A DNA stretch of 64,000 bases from Candidatus Woesearchaeota archaeon (lineage in GTDB: Archaea; Nanobdellota; Nanobdellia; Woesearchaeales; GW2011-AR9), in contig JABHDY010000003.1 of NCBI GenBank assembly GCA_018676855.1, positions 212,136 through 276,135 of the forward strand, given 5' to 3'. A program made the position numbers and the translations under genes. Below are positions 27,047 to 37,330 of this stretch, one piece after another; within the stretch, counting starts at the first letter, position 1; every line of letters begins with the position of its first letter. The notes beneath the pieces are model-generated. The model did not search any database and was not told where the DNA came from. It saw only the letters and a list, made by a program, of their open reading frames with translations.

Positions 27047-28639
27047 ATGAAATTAGATATCTACCATTATATTGACGATTGGGCCAATAACCCATTATGT
27101 ATGCAAAAGAGTTTTAATGAATTGTTTACAATAGATGGATTTCCGTTAGAATTTTTTTACAATAGAAGTTTTCGTAAATATCTTATTCCATCTCAAATTA
27201 ATCCATACAAGTTTCTTGATAAAGGGAAAAGAATAGATTTTATATCTACAACTAAATTTGCGTTATTTTCAAAAGTTCTTGCACAATACTTACGTAGTAA
27301 AGAATTGCGTAAGATAAAGCACATTAAGAATGTTAAAAAGGAAAAGAGTAAGGAATCAAACAAAAAGAAGGTATTATTTCTAACATTTCCTCATCACGTT
27401 TCTGATGATAACAAAATATTTAGAATTGAAGGAATTGTACAAAAAACTGAAAAAGATCCGACACTTCAAAAATTTGTTTTATTTGTTGATCCCCTATCAA
27501 GAAACGAGTATAAACGTGTTTTAGAAAAAAACGTTCTCTATTCATACTATGATGATAATGTTAATACAAAAGCAAAGAATATATCGCAAAAATTATCAGC
27601 ACAATGGAAACGGATAAGTGAAAAAACAAAACACGATTTTTTAACAAGTGGAGATACATCATATTGGCCTTTTTACAAGCACACGTTTAATTTATACCTC
27701 TCACAAGATTTTTTGTATGTTGTCGCGTTATATTATGAAATGTATACAAAAGTTCTTATTGATGAAAATATTAAAGCCGTTGTTCTTACTGGATCAAGTT
27801 CTATTGTTGAACGTTGTTTATTAGCGGCTGCAGAAAAAATGAACATCCCAACAATTGTTATTGCGCACGGACTTGGAAAGAAATCAAAAAATAAAAACCT
27901 TATGAAATCAACAAAGATTGCTGTATTTAGTGATGCTGAAAAGGAGGGGTACATAAAAAATGGTAATAAAAATGATATTCGTGTTGTTGGTCCCGTTGTA
28001 TACGATGATATTGCTCAATATATCTCTGAAAAGAAAAGTACATGTAAACGTGTTTTAATTGCAATTGATTCTAAAGTTGATGGAGGATCTGCAACAAAAG
28101 AAAATTATTTTCCAAGAATTGAACGTATTCTTAGAGAAATAAAGAAAATGTCGAACGTTCAAATTGATTTAAAGTTACATCCAAAGAATACGTTGTATGA
28201 AACGTACAATAAACTTATAGAGAATAATGGATTTACCAATGTACGAGTTTTTAAACCAAATATTTCAAGGAACGATTTTTATCAGCTAATAAAAGAATGT
28301 GATATCTTTATGCACTTTGGATCAAATGCTGCATTAGAAGCAATGATAATTGGGAGGCCAGTTATAACTATTGATTTATTATACAAAGGGAGGGAACATT
28401 GGATTAAAAACAATGATGTCACAGTAGAGGTTGCGTACACAGGAGATATTAAAGAAGCTATTGAAAAAGCTATTCAGGAACAAGATATCCTTAAACAAAG
28501 AATGAAAGAAACTGTCATTGAACATTGTGGTGTTGTTGATGGAAATGCACAGGAACGTGTCGTTAATCTCATTCATGAAGTTATAGGAGAAAAGGAAAAA
28601 AGAAAAGAAGAAACAAAACAAGAAGAGGTACTAGTATAA
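27047..28639 (+). CDS. GT-B-fold glycosyltransferase / epimerase-like capsule protein
   Basis: VIAHGLGKKS, RVVGPVVYDDI, LKLHPKN, IFMHFGSNAALEAMIIGRPVITID. Confidence 0.55.
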   Translation: MKLDIYHYIDDWANNPLCMQKSFNELFTIDGFPLEFFYNRSFRKYLIPSQINPYKFLDKGKRIDFISTTKFALFSKVLAQYLRSKELRKIKHIKNVKKEKSKESNKKKVLFLTFPHHVSDDNKIFRIEGIVQKTEKDPTLQKFVLFVDPLSRNEYKRVLEKNVLYSYYDDNVNTKAKNISQKLSAQWKRISEKTKHDFLTSGDTSYWPFYKHTFNLYLSQDFLYVVALYYEMYTKVLIDENIKAVVLTGSSSIVERCLLAAAEKMNIPTIVIAHGLGKKSKNKNLMKSTKIAVFSDAEKEGYIKNGNKNDIRVVGPVVYDDIAQYISEKKSTCKRVLIAIDSKVDGGSATKENYFPRIERILREIKKMSNVQIDLKLHPKNTLYETYNKLIENNGFTNVRVFKPNISRNDFYQLIKECDIFMHFGSNAALEAMIIGRPVITIDLLYKGREHWIKNNDVTVEVAYTGDIKEAIEKAIQEQDILKQRMKETVIEHCGVVDGNAQERVVNLIHEVIGEKEKRKEETKQEEVLV

Positions 28640-29493
28640 TGGTACTAAAAGAGTATATCAGCCTTATGCGAGTGCGCCAATGGTACAAAAATCTGCTTGT
28701 TTTTCTTGCCCTCATCTTTGTTGGAAGTGCAGCACAACCAGGATGGTTCTACCTCACATGTCTAGGATTCATTTCTCTTTCATGTATGTCGTCAGTTGGG
28801 TACATAATAAACGACATTGTTGATCTAAATGCTGATAGGGCTCATCCAGAGAAGAGGTCAAGACCTCTCGCATCTGGAAAGATAAAGAAAGGTGGAGCAA
28901 TAATTCTCATGTTGATACTTTTTACTATATCATTATATTTGGCACAATATTTAGGAATAAACTTTTTATATGCAGTGATATCATTATTTGTTTTGACACA
29001 GTTCTACTCATTTTTTTTCAAAAGGATAGTTTTTGCAGACATTCTCGTTATTGCCATTTTGTTTGTCATTAGAGCAGTTTCTGGTGTATACATAATTAAT
29101 GTTGAGATTAGTATGTGGCTAATTCTTTGTCCGTTTTTCTTATCATTATTTTTGTCAACTGGAAAGAGACGGTCTAACCTTGTTCTCTTAAAAGAAAAAG
29201 CGGCAGAAACGAAAAAAGTTTTACAATATTATACTGTCGAACTTACAGATAGCCTTATCCTTATCTCTACAACGTTATTTATCATTTCATATACATTATA
29301 TTGTTTTTTGAGTGACCATAACCATTTAATATATACTTTACCATTTGCATTGTATGTAATATTCAGATACTTTTATTTAATAAAATCGGGATCGATTATT
29401 GCTCGACATCCAGAAAAGATTAGAAAAGACATACCAATAGTGTTAGGTATATTATTATGGATCATTTCTGTCATCGTCATATTATACATTTAA
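28639..29493 (+). CDS. UbiA-family prenyltransferase, decaprenyl-phosphate phosphoribosyltransferase-like
   Basis: MRVRQWYKNLLVFLAL, NDIVDLNADRAHPEKRSRPLASGKI, SMWLILCPFFLSLFLSTGKRRSNL; stop/start overlap with upstream gene. Confidence 0.82.
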   Translation: MVLKEYISLMRVRQWYKNLLVFLALIFVGSAAQPGWFYLTCLGFISLSCMSSVGYIINDIVDLNADRAHPEKRSRPLASGKIKKGGAIILMLILFTISLYLAQYLGINFLYAVISLFVLTQFYSFFFKRIVFADILVIAILFVIRAVSGVYIINVEISMWLILCPFFLSLFLSTGKRRSNLVLLKEKAAETKKVLQYYTVELTDSLILISTTLFIISYTLYCFLSDHNHLIYTLPFALYVIFRYFYLIKSGSIIARHPEKIRKDIPIVLGILLWIISVIVILYI

Positions 29494-29532
29494 ACAAAAG
29501 TTTATAAAAACTATAAATTCAAATTAAAAAAA

Positions 29533-31074
29533 ATGACATTAATTATACTTGGCATAGACGCGTTACATCATCAACTTATTAAGAAATGTAAAGATGAAAT
29601 GCCTACGTTGTATACACATCTTCAAAAAGATACACAAGGAATTCTACGAACAACAATCCCATACTTCACCGGACCGACGTGGACATCGTTCCAAACAGGT
29701 AAAAAAATTGGAAATCACGGAATTGCAAATTTTTTCAAATATGATGACAAACTTCAAATTGATGTAGTGTCAAGTAAGGATATAAAAGAAAAAACGTTCT
29801 ATGAACTTGCAGATTCTCAGGGTAAAAAGTGTTTCATTATGAACCTTCCATTTTCATATCCTGCAAAAATTGATGGAGATATTGTCTTCTCGTGGTTGCA
29901 CCTTTACAAGAATATTGAAGACTTGTTTCATCCAACATCATTACAAGAAACGTATCCTTCATTACAAAAGTACGTTTGTCGAGCAGATCGATCACGAAGT
30001 GTTATAAGATACTTAAATTCTGCTCTTGACGTTGCTAAATCGCAGAATAATGTTGTGAAAGACGTATTGAAACGAAAAGAACATGATGTATATTTTTTCC
30101 TTCTTAACGCAGCAGACATGGTACAGCATAAAGCGTTTGACGATTTAATGCATGATAAAAATAATAAAAAAACAAAAATAAGTAGAAAGATATTACAAGA
30201 ATTAGATTCAGTTGTTGAATGGATTGATAAGAACAAAGATGATAACACAACTGTTTTGATTGCAAGTGATCACGGGTTTCAAGTATATGATGGAAAGTTT
30301 TTTTGTAACAGCTGGTTAAAGAAGAACGGATATTTAACAACGTCGATCAAAGAGGGAGAAGGAACGTCACTACAAGACGTCATAATTCGTGGGCAGAAAA
30401 AAAAGAAACGGAACATTGACATTTCAAAGTTTATTATCTTTGTAAAGAAACGTCCAAAACTGTTTCGGTCCCTTGAACCATTTTACGATTTTTGTATAAA
30501 AATATTACCATTTAATGTAGTAAAACAACCAAAGATAAATTTTGATAAAACACAAGCTTTCTGCAGGTCACTTTTTGAAGGAACAATTCTTCTTAACAAA
30601 AATCTTTCTGATACTGAAAAAGAAAAGTTAAAGAAAGAACTTATTGAAAAACTTAACGAGATAAAAGACATTGAAGCTCATGATTGTGAAGAGTTCTTTA
30701 AAGGAAAATACAGCAAAAAGTTAGGAGACATTATTGTCACGTCAACAAAGTATGAAATTGATACCACTATTGGTGATACAGAATTTATGCACATTAAACG
30801 AGAAATGCATTCGCTTGACGGAATATTTATGGCATATGGTAAGGATATTAAAAAGGAGTATACTACACAAGGAGCAAACATTGTTGACGTTGCACCAACA
30901 ATTCTTCATAAGTTAGGTGTTCCCATTCCAAAAGATATGGATGGGAAAGTGTTACAAAATATTTTTGTTGATAGTTCAGAGTTACAAAAAAAAGAAATAG
31001 TCTTTGAAACAGAGAATAACACTGAAAAGGAAAAGGATCTTCTTAAATCAAGTATTAAGAACTTACGATTGTGA
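29533..31074 (+). CDS. Alkaline phosphatase-superfamily phosphodiesterase
   Basis: LIILGIDALHHQLI, TGPTWTSFQTGKKIGNHGI, VLIASDHGFQV, NIVDVAPTILHKLGVPIPKDMDGK. Confidence 0.87.
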   Translation: MTLIILGIDALHHQLIKKCKDEMPTLYTHLQKDTQGILRTTIPYFTGPTWTSFQTGKKIGNHGIANFFKYDDKLQIDVVSSKDIKEKTFYELADSQGKKCFIMNLPFSYPAKIDGDIVFSWLHLYKNIEDLFHPTSLQETYPSLQKYVCRADRSRSVIRYLNSALDVAKSQNNVVKDVLKRKEHDVYFFLLNAADMVQHKAFDDLMHDKNNKKTKISRKILQELDSVVEWIDKNKDDNTTVLIASDHGFQVYDGKFFCNSWLKKNGYLTTSIKEGEGTSLQDVIIRGQKKKKRNIDISKFIIFVKKRPKLFRSLEPFYDFCIKILPFNVVKQPKINFDKTQAFCRSLFEGTILLNKNLSDTEKEKLKKELIEKLNEIKDIEAHDCEEFFKGKYSKKLGDIIVTSTKYEIDTTIGDTEFMHIKREMHSLDGIFMAYGKDIKKEYTTQGANIVDVAPTILHKLGVPIPKDMDGKVLQNIFVDSSELQKKEIVFETENNTEKEKDLLKSSIKNLRL

Positions 31075-31932
31075 TGTACTTCTAATCTTCTCAAGAACAC
31101 TGTATGGAATATCAAGTTCTCCCAATACGACAGGTTTCCGTTTAGGACCATGAAAGTCAGACCCGCCAGACTGAAGAAGACCATGTTGTTCTGCATAGTC
31201 TCTAAACTGTGTGTTACGTTTTGTAGAATCATCTTCAGGGATACGATTAATCTTTGTATAAGAATAGGACGTTTCAAGACCCTGACCACCACGAGAGACA
31301 AAGTAATCCAGTAGTTCAAACACGCGCGTTTCATCATATATGCCTGGATGTGCAAGTATTGCAACACCACCCGCGTTTTTAATGAGAGTAATAGCCTCTC
31401 CTATTGTCGGATAAAATGCTCGTGCAACAAAGCCAGGCTTATCATTACCAAGATACTGATCAAAAACACTTTTCATGTCAGGAAATTTGTCAGGATACTT
31501 TTCCATTAGAATTGCGGCAACATGTGGCCTGCCAAACGAATAGTTTGTTATCTTCACAACTTCATCAAACGTTATATCAAACCCAAGTTCTTGCAACTTT
31601 TCAATCATTTGTCTTTTTTGGTTAATACGTTCATCGTGAACCTTTTCAGAAAATGCAATGAGGTTTTTATTAGTATAATCCACAAATAAACCTACTACAT
31701 GAATTTCGGTAAAACCTTTATCTTTATCACTGCAACTAATTTCTATTCCGGGAACAATTTCTATACCTTTTCCCTGAGCATACTCAACAGCTTCTTTACA
31801 ACCAGAAATAGTATCATGGTCAGTTATTGCAACTGCTTTTAATCCACTTGCTATTGCTTGATCAACAAAATCTTCAGGGGACAATTCTCCATCAGATTTG
31901 TTTGTATGTGCATGTAAATCTACTTTATCCAT
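31063..31932 (-). CDS. PHP-domain phosphoesterase
   Basis: VDLHAHTNKSDGELSPEDFVDQAIASGLKAVAITDHDTISG...GGVAILAHPG...GSDFHG. Confidence 0.93.
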   Translation of the reverse strand: MDKVDLHAHTNKSDGELSPEDFVDQAIASGLKAVAITDHDTISGCKEAVEYAQGKGIEIVPGIEISCSDKDKGFTEIHVVGLFVDYTNKNLIAFSEKVHDERINQKRQMIEKLQELGFDITFDEVVKITNYSFGRPHVAAILMEKYPDKFPDMKSVFDQYLGNDKPGFVARAFYPTIGEAITLIKNAGGVAILAHPGIYDETRVFELLDYFVSRGGQGLETSYSYTKINRIPEDDSTKRNTQFRDYAEQHGLLQSGGSDFHGPKRKPVVLGELDIPYSVLEKIRSTSQS

Positions 31933-31942
31933 TTTCTTTAGT

Positions 31943-32536
31943 TTATTCGTTCAATAACAATATAAGTGTATCTTTTAATGTTGTAAACAATTCAGATTTA
32001 ATCATTGTCTTTTCTACTACATCCATCTTCACAAACTTTTCATTCGTTTCAGTGTCAGTATGAACTTCTTTCCTTCCAAAAGATGAGTCAACAGTATACG
32101 GTTGACCTATATTATTTCTAAAAGGAAAAATCTTAATATGTAAATGTTCTTTCTTTTCGTTCCATGTTGTCCATTTACCGTACGATGCTATGGAAATTGA
32201 CGATTCTCGTGTCGGAGAAGGATCTGTAAACTCAGAATCTTGATCTTTCATAACCTGAAACAGTGCATTACTTACTTTTGCAAATAGAAGACCGTAGTTC
32301 TTTGCAAGTTCTGAATTAGTATTAACTTCTGTAAAATTTGTATAATGATGATGTGGCATAAGTTGTATTGTACAATCGTTTTCTGGATCACCACCAGTTT
32401 TAGGCGAAAGAGTTGCTAACCACATATTATCAGTTTCTGAACCCACTTTACAAATAACAACTGCCCCATATGAAGAGGATTCTCCTACATCTAACGATGT
32501 TTCTTGACAAAGGTTACACTTCTCATCATGTTCCAT
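31943..32536 (-). CDS. HIT/GalT-superfamily-like protein
   Basis: CNLCQE and EHLHIKIFP (HxHxK). Confidence 0.5.
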   Translation of the reverse strand: MEHDEKCNLCQETSLDVGESSSYGAVVICKVGSETDNMWLATLSPKTGGDPENDCTIQLMPHHHYTNFTEVNTNSELAKNYGLLFAKVSNALFQVMKDQDSEFTDPSPTRESSISIASYGKWTTWNEKKEHLHIKIFPFRNNIGQPYTVDSSFGRKEVHTDTETNEKFVKMDVVEKTMIKSELFTTLKDTLILLLNE

Positions 32537-32630
32537 ATTATTCTATTCAAAAACTGCCCATTAATAAATGTTATTAATAAAAGATTTATTTCATAATATT
32601 TATAAACAGACTTGGTAAATTTTAAGCACT

Positions 32631-33287
32631 ATGTCCAGTTCACAATTAGAAAGGTTGTTACAAGGTCCAATAATACGTAAAGCAGAGTGCGGATTTTGCG
32701 ATTTTGGTCAGAAAAATATTGGAGATGAAGATGCAAGGGGAGCTATCATCATTCATCAAACGGGAAAAAATCCAGAAGTTGATTGGTATGCAACCTTACA
32801 AGATACGGTAACGTCGGATCCAGAAACAGGATTTAGAATACTTCTTCTTCCTACGGGGCATGTACGAACTTTTGCTCAAATTGGAATGAGCAACAAAATG
32901 GTTGCTAAATATGGGGCGTCAATGGCAACCCTCAGCATTGCGATACAGAAGGTCCGTGCAGCAGAAGCTGAAAAACATGAAATGAAATACGTACCAATGG
33001 AACGAATTGATGGTAAATGCTATGCAAACGGAAACTCACAAGCGCATGTGCACATTAAGTTTGATGAACCTTCTAAAGGATTGGCACAACCTTTTCCGGC
33101 CGATACGGGCCCATGGACAAATAAAGATATGTTTTACCTTCGAAAAAATGGTTCTACAGAACTTACCCCTTATGTTGTCGCAGAACCTATTGAAAAACAA
33201 AGACATTCACCTGAAAGAATGCAATTTCTTGCAGAACAATTAATTGAACAATGTGCAAGAACGTACATATTCTTAGAACGACTATAA
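32631..33287 (+). CDS. HIT/GalT-superfamily-like protein, paralog of the divergent neighbour
   Basis: CGFCDF, AHVHIKF (HxHxK), and similar WxATL / GQPY-AQPF segments to 31943..32536. Confidence 0.5.
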   Translation: MSSSQLERLLQGPIIRKAECGFCDFGQKNIGDEDARGAIIIHQTGKNPEVDWYATLQDTVTSDPETGFRILLLPTGHVRTFAQIGMSNKMVAKYGASMATLSIAIQKVRAAEAEKHEMKYVPMERIDGKCYANGNSQAHVHIKFDEPSKGLAQPFPADTGPWTNKDMFYLRKNGSTELTPYVVAEPIEKQRHSPERMQFLAEQLIEQCARTYIFLERL

Positions 33288-34361
33288 AAGTACTTTAATA
33301 TATTCTTTCTCTCTTCTATCATCCATGTAGGCATCAAAGTATCCAACAACAATCCTATAATAAACACTACCATCCTTACAATCAACTCGTTCTAGAACAC
33401 CACACGTTTGAATCTTCTCACCAGGATATGCCATCATGCAATAATCGCGTGAATAAAAAGCAACTTTTGTAATATCACCTGGAACAGAACCACTAACAAC
33501 ACTAACATCTTTAATATCGTAACATCCTGGTCGTACAACAGAACTAAAATTGTCTGTAACAGTACCTTCAACAGTTACATTTCCTAATGATGTATATGTT
33601 TCCTCACCCCATTGAAACCACGTTTCTTCTTCCTTTTCTGCAGCAAAGATAACAAATAATCGTTCGTTAAAGAATCCTTCAGATTTCTTCCTGTTCATAA
33701 GGTAATAAAAGTCATCTTCAGAAAATGTATTGTACCTATTTCGTCGTTTATGAAATGAAATCCATTCGTCTTTAGTTTTCCATCGTAACAATTCGTGCTG
33801 TGCAGTTTCCAAATATTTCATTAATTTCCAGAAATTTTCCTTTCCGTACACAACAATGTTAATATCTGATATAGTTGGATTGTAATGGCCCATAAGTGTT
33901 GAATATGTTATTCCTAAATCTTTAACACGTAACCCACTTTGAAGAAGGAACGTAGCAAATTTATGCACAAGTTTAAGATAATCGTCAAGTGATCCTTCAG
34001 GCATACTAATCAATTCTGAGAAACCTTTTCGCGGATAATAAATTCGTTCAATATTATCTATTGGAACGGAAAAGAAAAGTCTATCATCAGTATGAACGGG
34101 ACTGTTTAAAACATATTGTGGATACTTAATCTTGAAATTGGTAAGATATTGTCTAAGTTTTTCTTTATCTGACCACATGTTAAGCCTATTCATTTTCTTT
34201 CCAGAAATGAACCTATATTGTAAGCCATCAGATTCAACTTTATCAGTAGGAATATATTTAGGTTTTACTAAGATAGAATTAAACGGATGTTCATTTCCAT
34301 ATACTTGACATTGTAACCCATCTTTGGTTGTTATGATGGATGATTCATAAAAATGTACCAT
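33282..34361 (-). CDS. Predicted nucleotidyltransferase-like protein (degenerate paralog)
   Basis: Start set to MVHFYES at 34361; co-linear with 34363..35433; active-site-like MGHYNPTISDINIVVYG. Confidence 0.65.
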   Translation of the reverse strand: MVHFYESSIITTKDGLQCQVYGNEHPFNSILVKPKYIPTDKVESDGLQYRFISGKKMNRLNMWSDKEKLRQYLTNFKIKYPQYVLNSPVHTDDRLFFSVPIDNIERIYYPRKGFSELISMPEGSLDDYLKLVHKFATFLLQSGLRVKDLGITYSTLMGHYNPTISDINIVVYGKENFWKLMKYLETAQHELLRWKTKDEWISFHKRRNRYNTFSEDDFYYLMNRKKSEGFFNERLFVIFAAEKEEETWFQWGEETYTSLGNVTVEGTVTDNFSSVVRPGCYDIKDVSVVSGSVPGDITKVAFYSRDYCMMAYPGEKIQTCGVLERVDCKDGSVYYRIVVGYFDAYMDDRREKEYIKVLL

Positions 34362-34362
34362 T

Positions 34363-35433
34363 TTAGTCAACAAGTACCTTAAGGTACTCCTCCTTTCCTC
34401 TATCAGTTGTATACGTATCAAAATATCCAATAACAATTTGATAATATGGTTCTCCTTCTTGTGGTGTAACTTTTTCAAGAAGACCGCACGCTTCAACTTG
34501 TTCTCCCTCCCGAGCTTGAAGAACAAACGGTCGTGACCATGTGACAATACGTTTCACAGGAATGTTCTCATGACCTTCAATAACTTCAGATTTTTGTAAG
34601 TCATAATATCCTGGCCGTACAATAGAATTGTATACATTTCCTACAGTTCCACGAAGTTTGACCGTGCCAAGAGGTTCATGATTATCATTCCAGTTATACC
34701 ATAATTCGTCAGGTTCCTCAACACAAAATATGGAGAAAACATTGCCGTCAAAAAGCCCATCATCTTTTTTCTTCACCATATTGTACACATATTCTTTTTC
34801 ACTATATTGTGTGGATATGACTCTGTCACGATAATATTTTGCCCAATCTTCTTCAGATTTCCATTTAAGTAATGGATGTTCAGCAGTTTCAAGAAAATTA
34901 AGAACTTTCCATCCATTATCCTTCCCAAATACTAATATGTCAATGTCAGACTTACCATAAGTATAATTTCCAAGAAGCGTTGAATGTGTAATTCCAATAT
35001 CGTCAATACGTATACCGCTCTTAAGCATAAGTTCAATAAAACCTTGCGTTGCTTTTAGATAGGGGTCTACATTATCAACGGGAACTTTCATTAATTCTTT
35101 AACTCCTTCACGCGTATCGTACGTTTTTTTAATTTTATCTTTTGGAACTACTAAAAACCAGTTCTTATGAAGAGGACATTCATAGAAGTAATACGCAAAG
35201 GTACTTTTTAACCGTGCAAGGTTCTCTTCAACAATTTCTTTTTTATTAAAAAGGTTAAACCGAGTCATACATTTACCAAAAAGAAAACGTTTTTTTAACC
35301 CAGTAAAATCCAGAACAGATTCTGGAATATATTTTGGTTTAACAATAACAAACCCTTCAGGGTGAGAGTTTGCGTATACTTTACACTGAATACCGTCAAT
35401 GGTATCGATCAAAACAGATTCATAAAAATGCAT
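34363..35433 (-). CDS. Predicted nucleotidyltransferase (COG1665-like)
   Basis: STLLGNYTYGKSDIDILVFGKDNG (GxSDxD); tandem with paralog, 1-bp gap. Confidence 0.68.
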   Translation of the reverse strand: MHFYESVLIDTIDGIQCKVYANSHPEGFVIVKPKYIPESVLDFTGLKKRFLFGKCMTRFNLFNKKEIVEENLARLKSTFAYYFYECPLHKNWFLVVPKDKIKKTYDTREGVKELMKVPVDNVDPYLKATQGFIELMLKSGIRIDDIGITHSTLLGNYTYGKSDIDILVFGKDNGWKVLNFLETAEHPLLKWKSEEDWAKYYRDRVISTQYSEKEYVYNMVKKKDDGLFDGNVFSIFCVEEPDELWYNWNDNHEPLGTVKLRGTVGNVYNSIVRPGYYDLQKSEVIEGHENIPVKRIVTWSRPFVLQAREGEQVEACGLLEKVTPQEGEPYYQIVIGYFDTYTTDRGKEEYLKVLVD

Positions 35434-35497
35434 TGGAGTTCACCTTTTCATTTGATTGTAATTTTATCATTATTGTATATATTTTATTATTTTTTTA

Positions 35498-36883
35498 TTA
35501 TTGTAATATAATTGGTTTAACGGTTATTGTATCAGGAATTGGTACGTCAAGTAATTGTAATACTGTTGGTGCTACTTGCCGAATATCAATGTCTGCAATA
35601 CGTTCTTGTTTTTGTACAGTATCTCCCGCAATGATAAATATGCCCTGACGTGCATGACCAGCACTATCAGCTCCAACAGCCGTTTGCCACGAATATAATC
35701 CCTCCTGACCTAAATCAGGATTTGATGCCCATCGTAAATCGTCAAAATAGACAGTAATGTCAGGACATTCAGGATGGTCAGGGTTATTGTACACTTCTTT
35801 TGTATAGACTTTTGTGTCAAGAAGATTGCCCGTATCGTCAGGAATAGATTTCAATTCTTCTACTAATTTTTCTTGAAATTGTTGATACTCTTCATCGAGA
35901 ACATTTTTATTCAAGAAGATTCGTGCATTGTACGCACCAGCACCAAACGCTTTACTCTTAGACAAGTCAACATATTCAAATTTGAACCTTACTTTTCCCT
36001 CTTTAATTGTATTCTTTGCATCATCAGTAAGGACAAGATATCCTTTGTCAATAAGCCAATTATTAATGTTAATTTTCCCTTTTTGTCCAACCATTCCATG
36101 ATCAGATACAACTATAGTAGTTGTTCCTTCAGGAAGTAGTGTGATTAATTCTGCTAACTTGGTATCAAGATATTTATAATAATTCTTTAACGCATCTTTG
36201 TATAGTGAATCTTTGATAAATTTTCGATGACCTTCATCAAAATGGTGCCATAACATATGTTGTAACCTATCAGTTCCAATCATAACAGAATGAAAAAAGT
36301 CCCATTCGTTATTAATAAGAAAATCTTTCAATAATGTTAATTGCATGTCTGTCATTGTATACACACGTTTAATTAATTCACCGGTGTCAAGCGCTTTATG
36401 TCTTCCTAATCCAACAGCAACATCAAAAAACATGTCAGGATGGTCAAACTGTTTGATTTTATCTGTAATATCTTGAGAAGATGTACTTTTGCTATCAGGG
36501 CCAAGAGCAAGGAAACCAGAGACCATAACTCCGTTGATTGGCGTAACAGGATATGTTAACGGATTGTACAAGACAATACTTTTCTTTCCATGCTGAGTAA
36601 GAATGTCCCAAACTCTATCACATTGAATTGTGTTTGAGTTTACAATTTGTGTTTGACCATCTTTATCTTTATAGGTAAAACTAAAAACTCCCAATTCACT
36701 TGTATCTCTTCCAGACATCATAGAATTCCATGCAGTAATGGTTGATGGTGGAATGGTACTATTTAATTTTGCAGATATGCCTGTAGTAATAAGTCGTTTA
36801 ATTGTTGGCAAATCATCTAACCATTCATCAAATAATAAACGTGGTGCAGCACCATCAATTCCAAACACAAACACTTTTGACAT
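35498..36883 (-). CDS. Alkaline phosphatase-superfamily phosphodiesterase
   Basis: VFVFGIDGAAPRLL, TITAWNSMMSGRD, TIVVSDHGMVGQKG, IRQVAPTVLQLLDVPIPDT. Confidence 0.9.
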   Translation of the reverse strand: MSKVFVFGIDGAAPRLLFDEWLDDLPTIKRLITTGISAKLNSTIPPSTITAWNSMMSGRDTSELGVFSFTYKDKDGQTQIVNSNTIQCDRVWDILTQHGKKSIVLYNPLTYPVTPINGVMVSGFLALGPDSKSTSSQDITDKIKQFDHPDMFFDVAVGLGRHKALDTGELIKRVYTMTDMQLTLLKDFLINNEWDFFHSVMIGTDRLQHMLWHHFDEGHRKFIKDSLYKDALKNYYKYLDTKLAELITLLPEGTTTIVVSDHGMVGQKGKININNWLIDKGYLVLTDDAKNTIKEGKVRFKFEYVDLSKSKAFGAGAYNARIFLNKNVLDEEYQQFQEKLVEELKSIPDDTGNLLDTKVYTKEVYNNPDHPECPDITVYFDDLRWASNPDLGQEGLYSWQTAVGADSAGHARQGIFIIAGDTVQKQERIADIDIRQVAPTVLQLLDVPIPDTITVKPIILQ

Positions 36884-36911
36884 TTTTAATTATATAATTA
36901 TAATACAAGAT

Positions 36912-37169
36912 TTAATCGAGATATCCTAAACTTTCTAACCGTTTAAGTCGTTCTTGTACTTGCTCTTGCGAGGGAGCTGGATCTTCTTCAGGAACTTTGC
37001 TTTCAGGTTGATCTTGTTCTTCAACATTTGAAAGAACTTCTTGAAGAACGTATGAAACATAACTTGATGCATCAAAATCCGTATTTTCTATCCTCTTTTC
37101 AATTATCTGTGCTATCTCGTGCGGTATCTTGACCGTAAGTGTATTTTCTTTAACAATATCGTCTGACAT
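36912..37169 (-). CDS. Ribbon-helix-helix-like small protein with C-terminal LESLGYLD tail
   Basis: LTVKIPHEIAQIIEKRIENTDFDASSYVSYVLQEVLSN; start at 37169 behind GGAGG. Confidence 0.6.
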   Translation of the reverse strand: MSDDIVKENTLTVKIPHEIAQIIEKRIENTDFDASSYVSYVLQEVLSNVEEQDQPESKVPEEDPAPSQEQVQERLKRLESLGYLD

Positions 37170-37330
37170 CTTCTGTTCCTCCATATACTCTTCAAAATCC
37201 CATAACCTTTTATTAAGTTAATGAATTAATGGTCATGAGACACGTACAATTAGCTCTAAATTGGGTCTCTCTTTCAGAACATTTAAAAAAGGGAAAAGAA
37301 CATGAAGAACGTGAAAAATGGTGAAAACAG

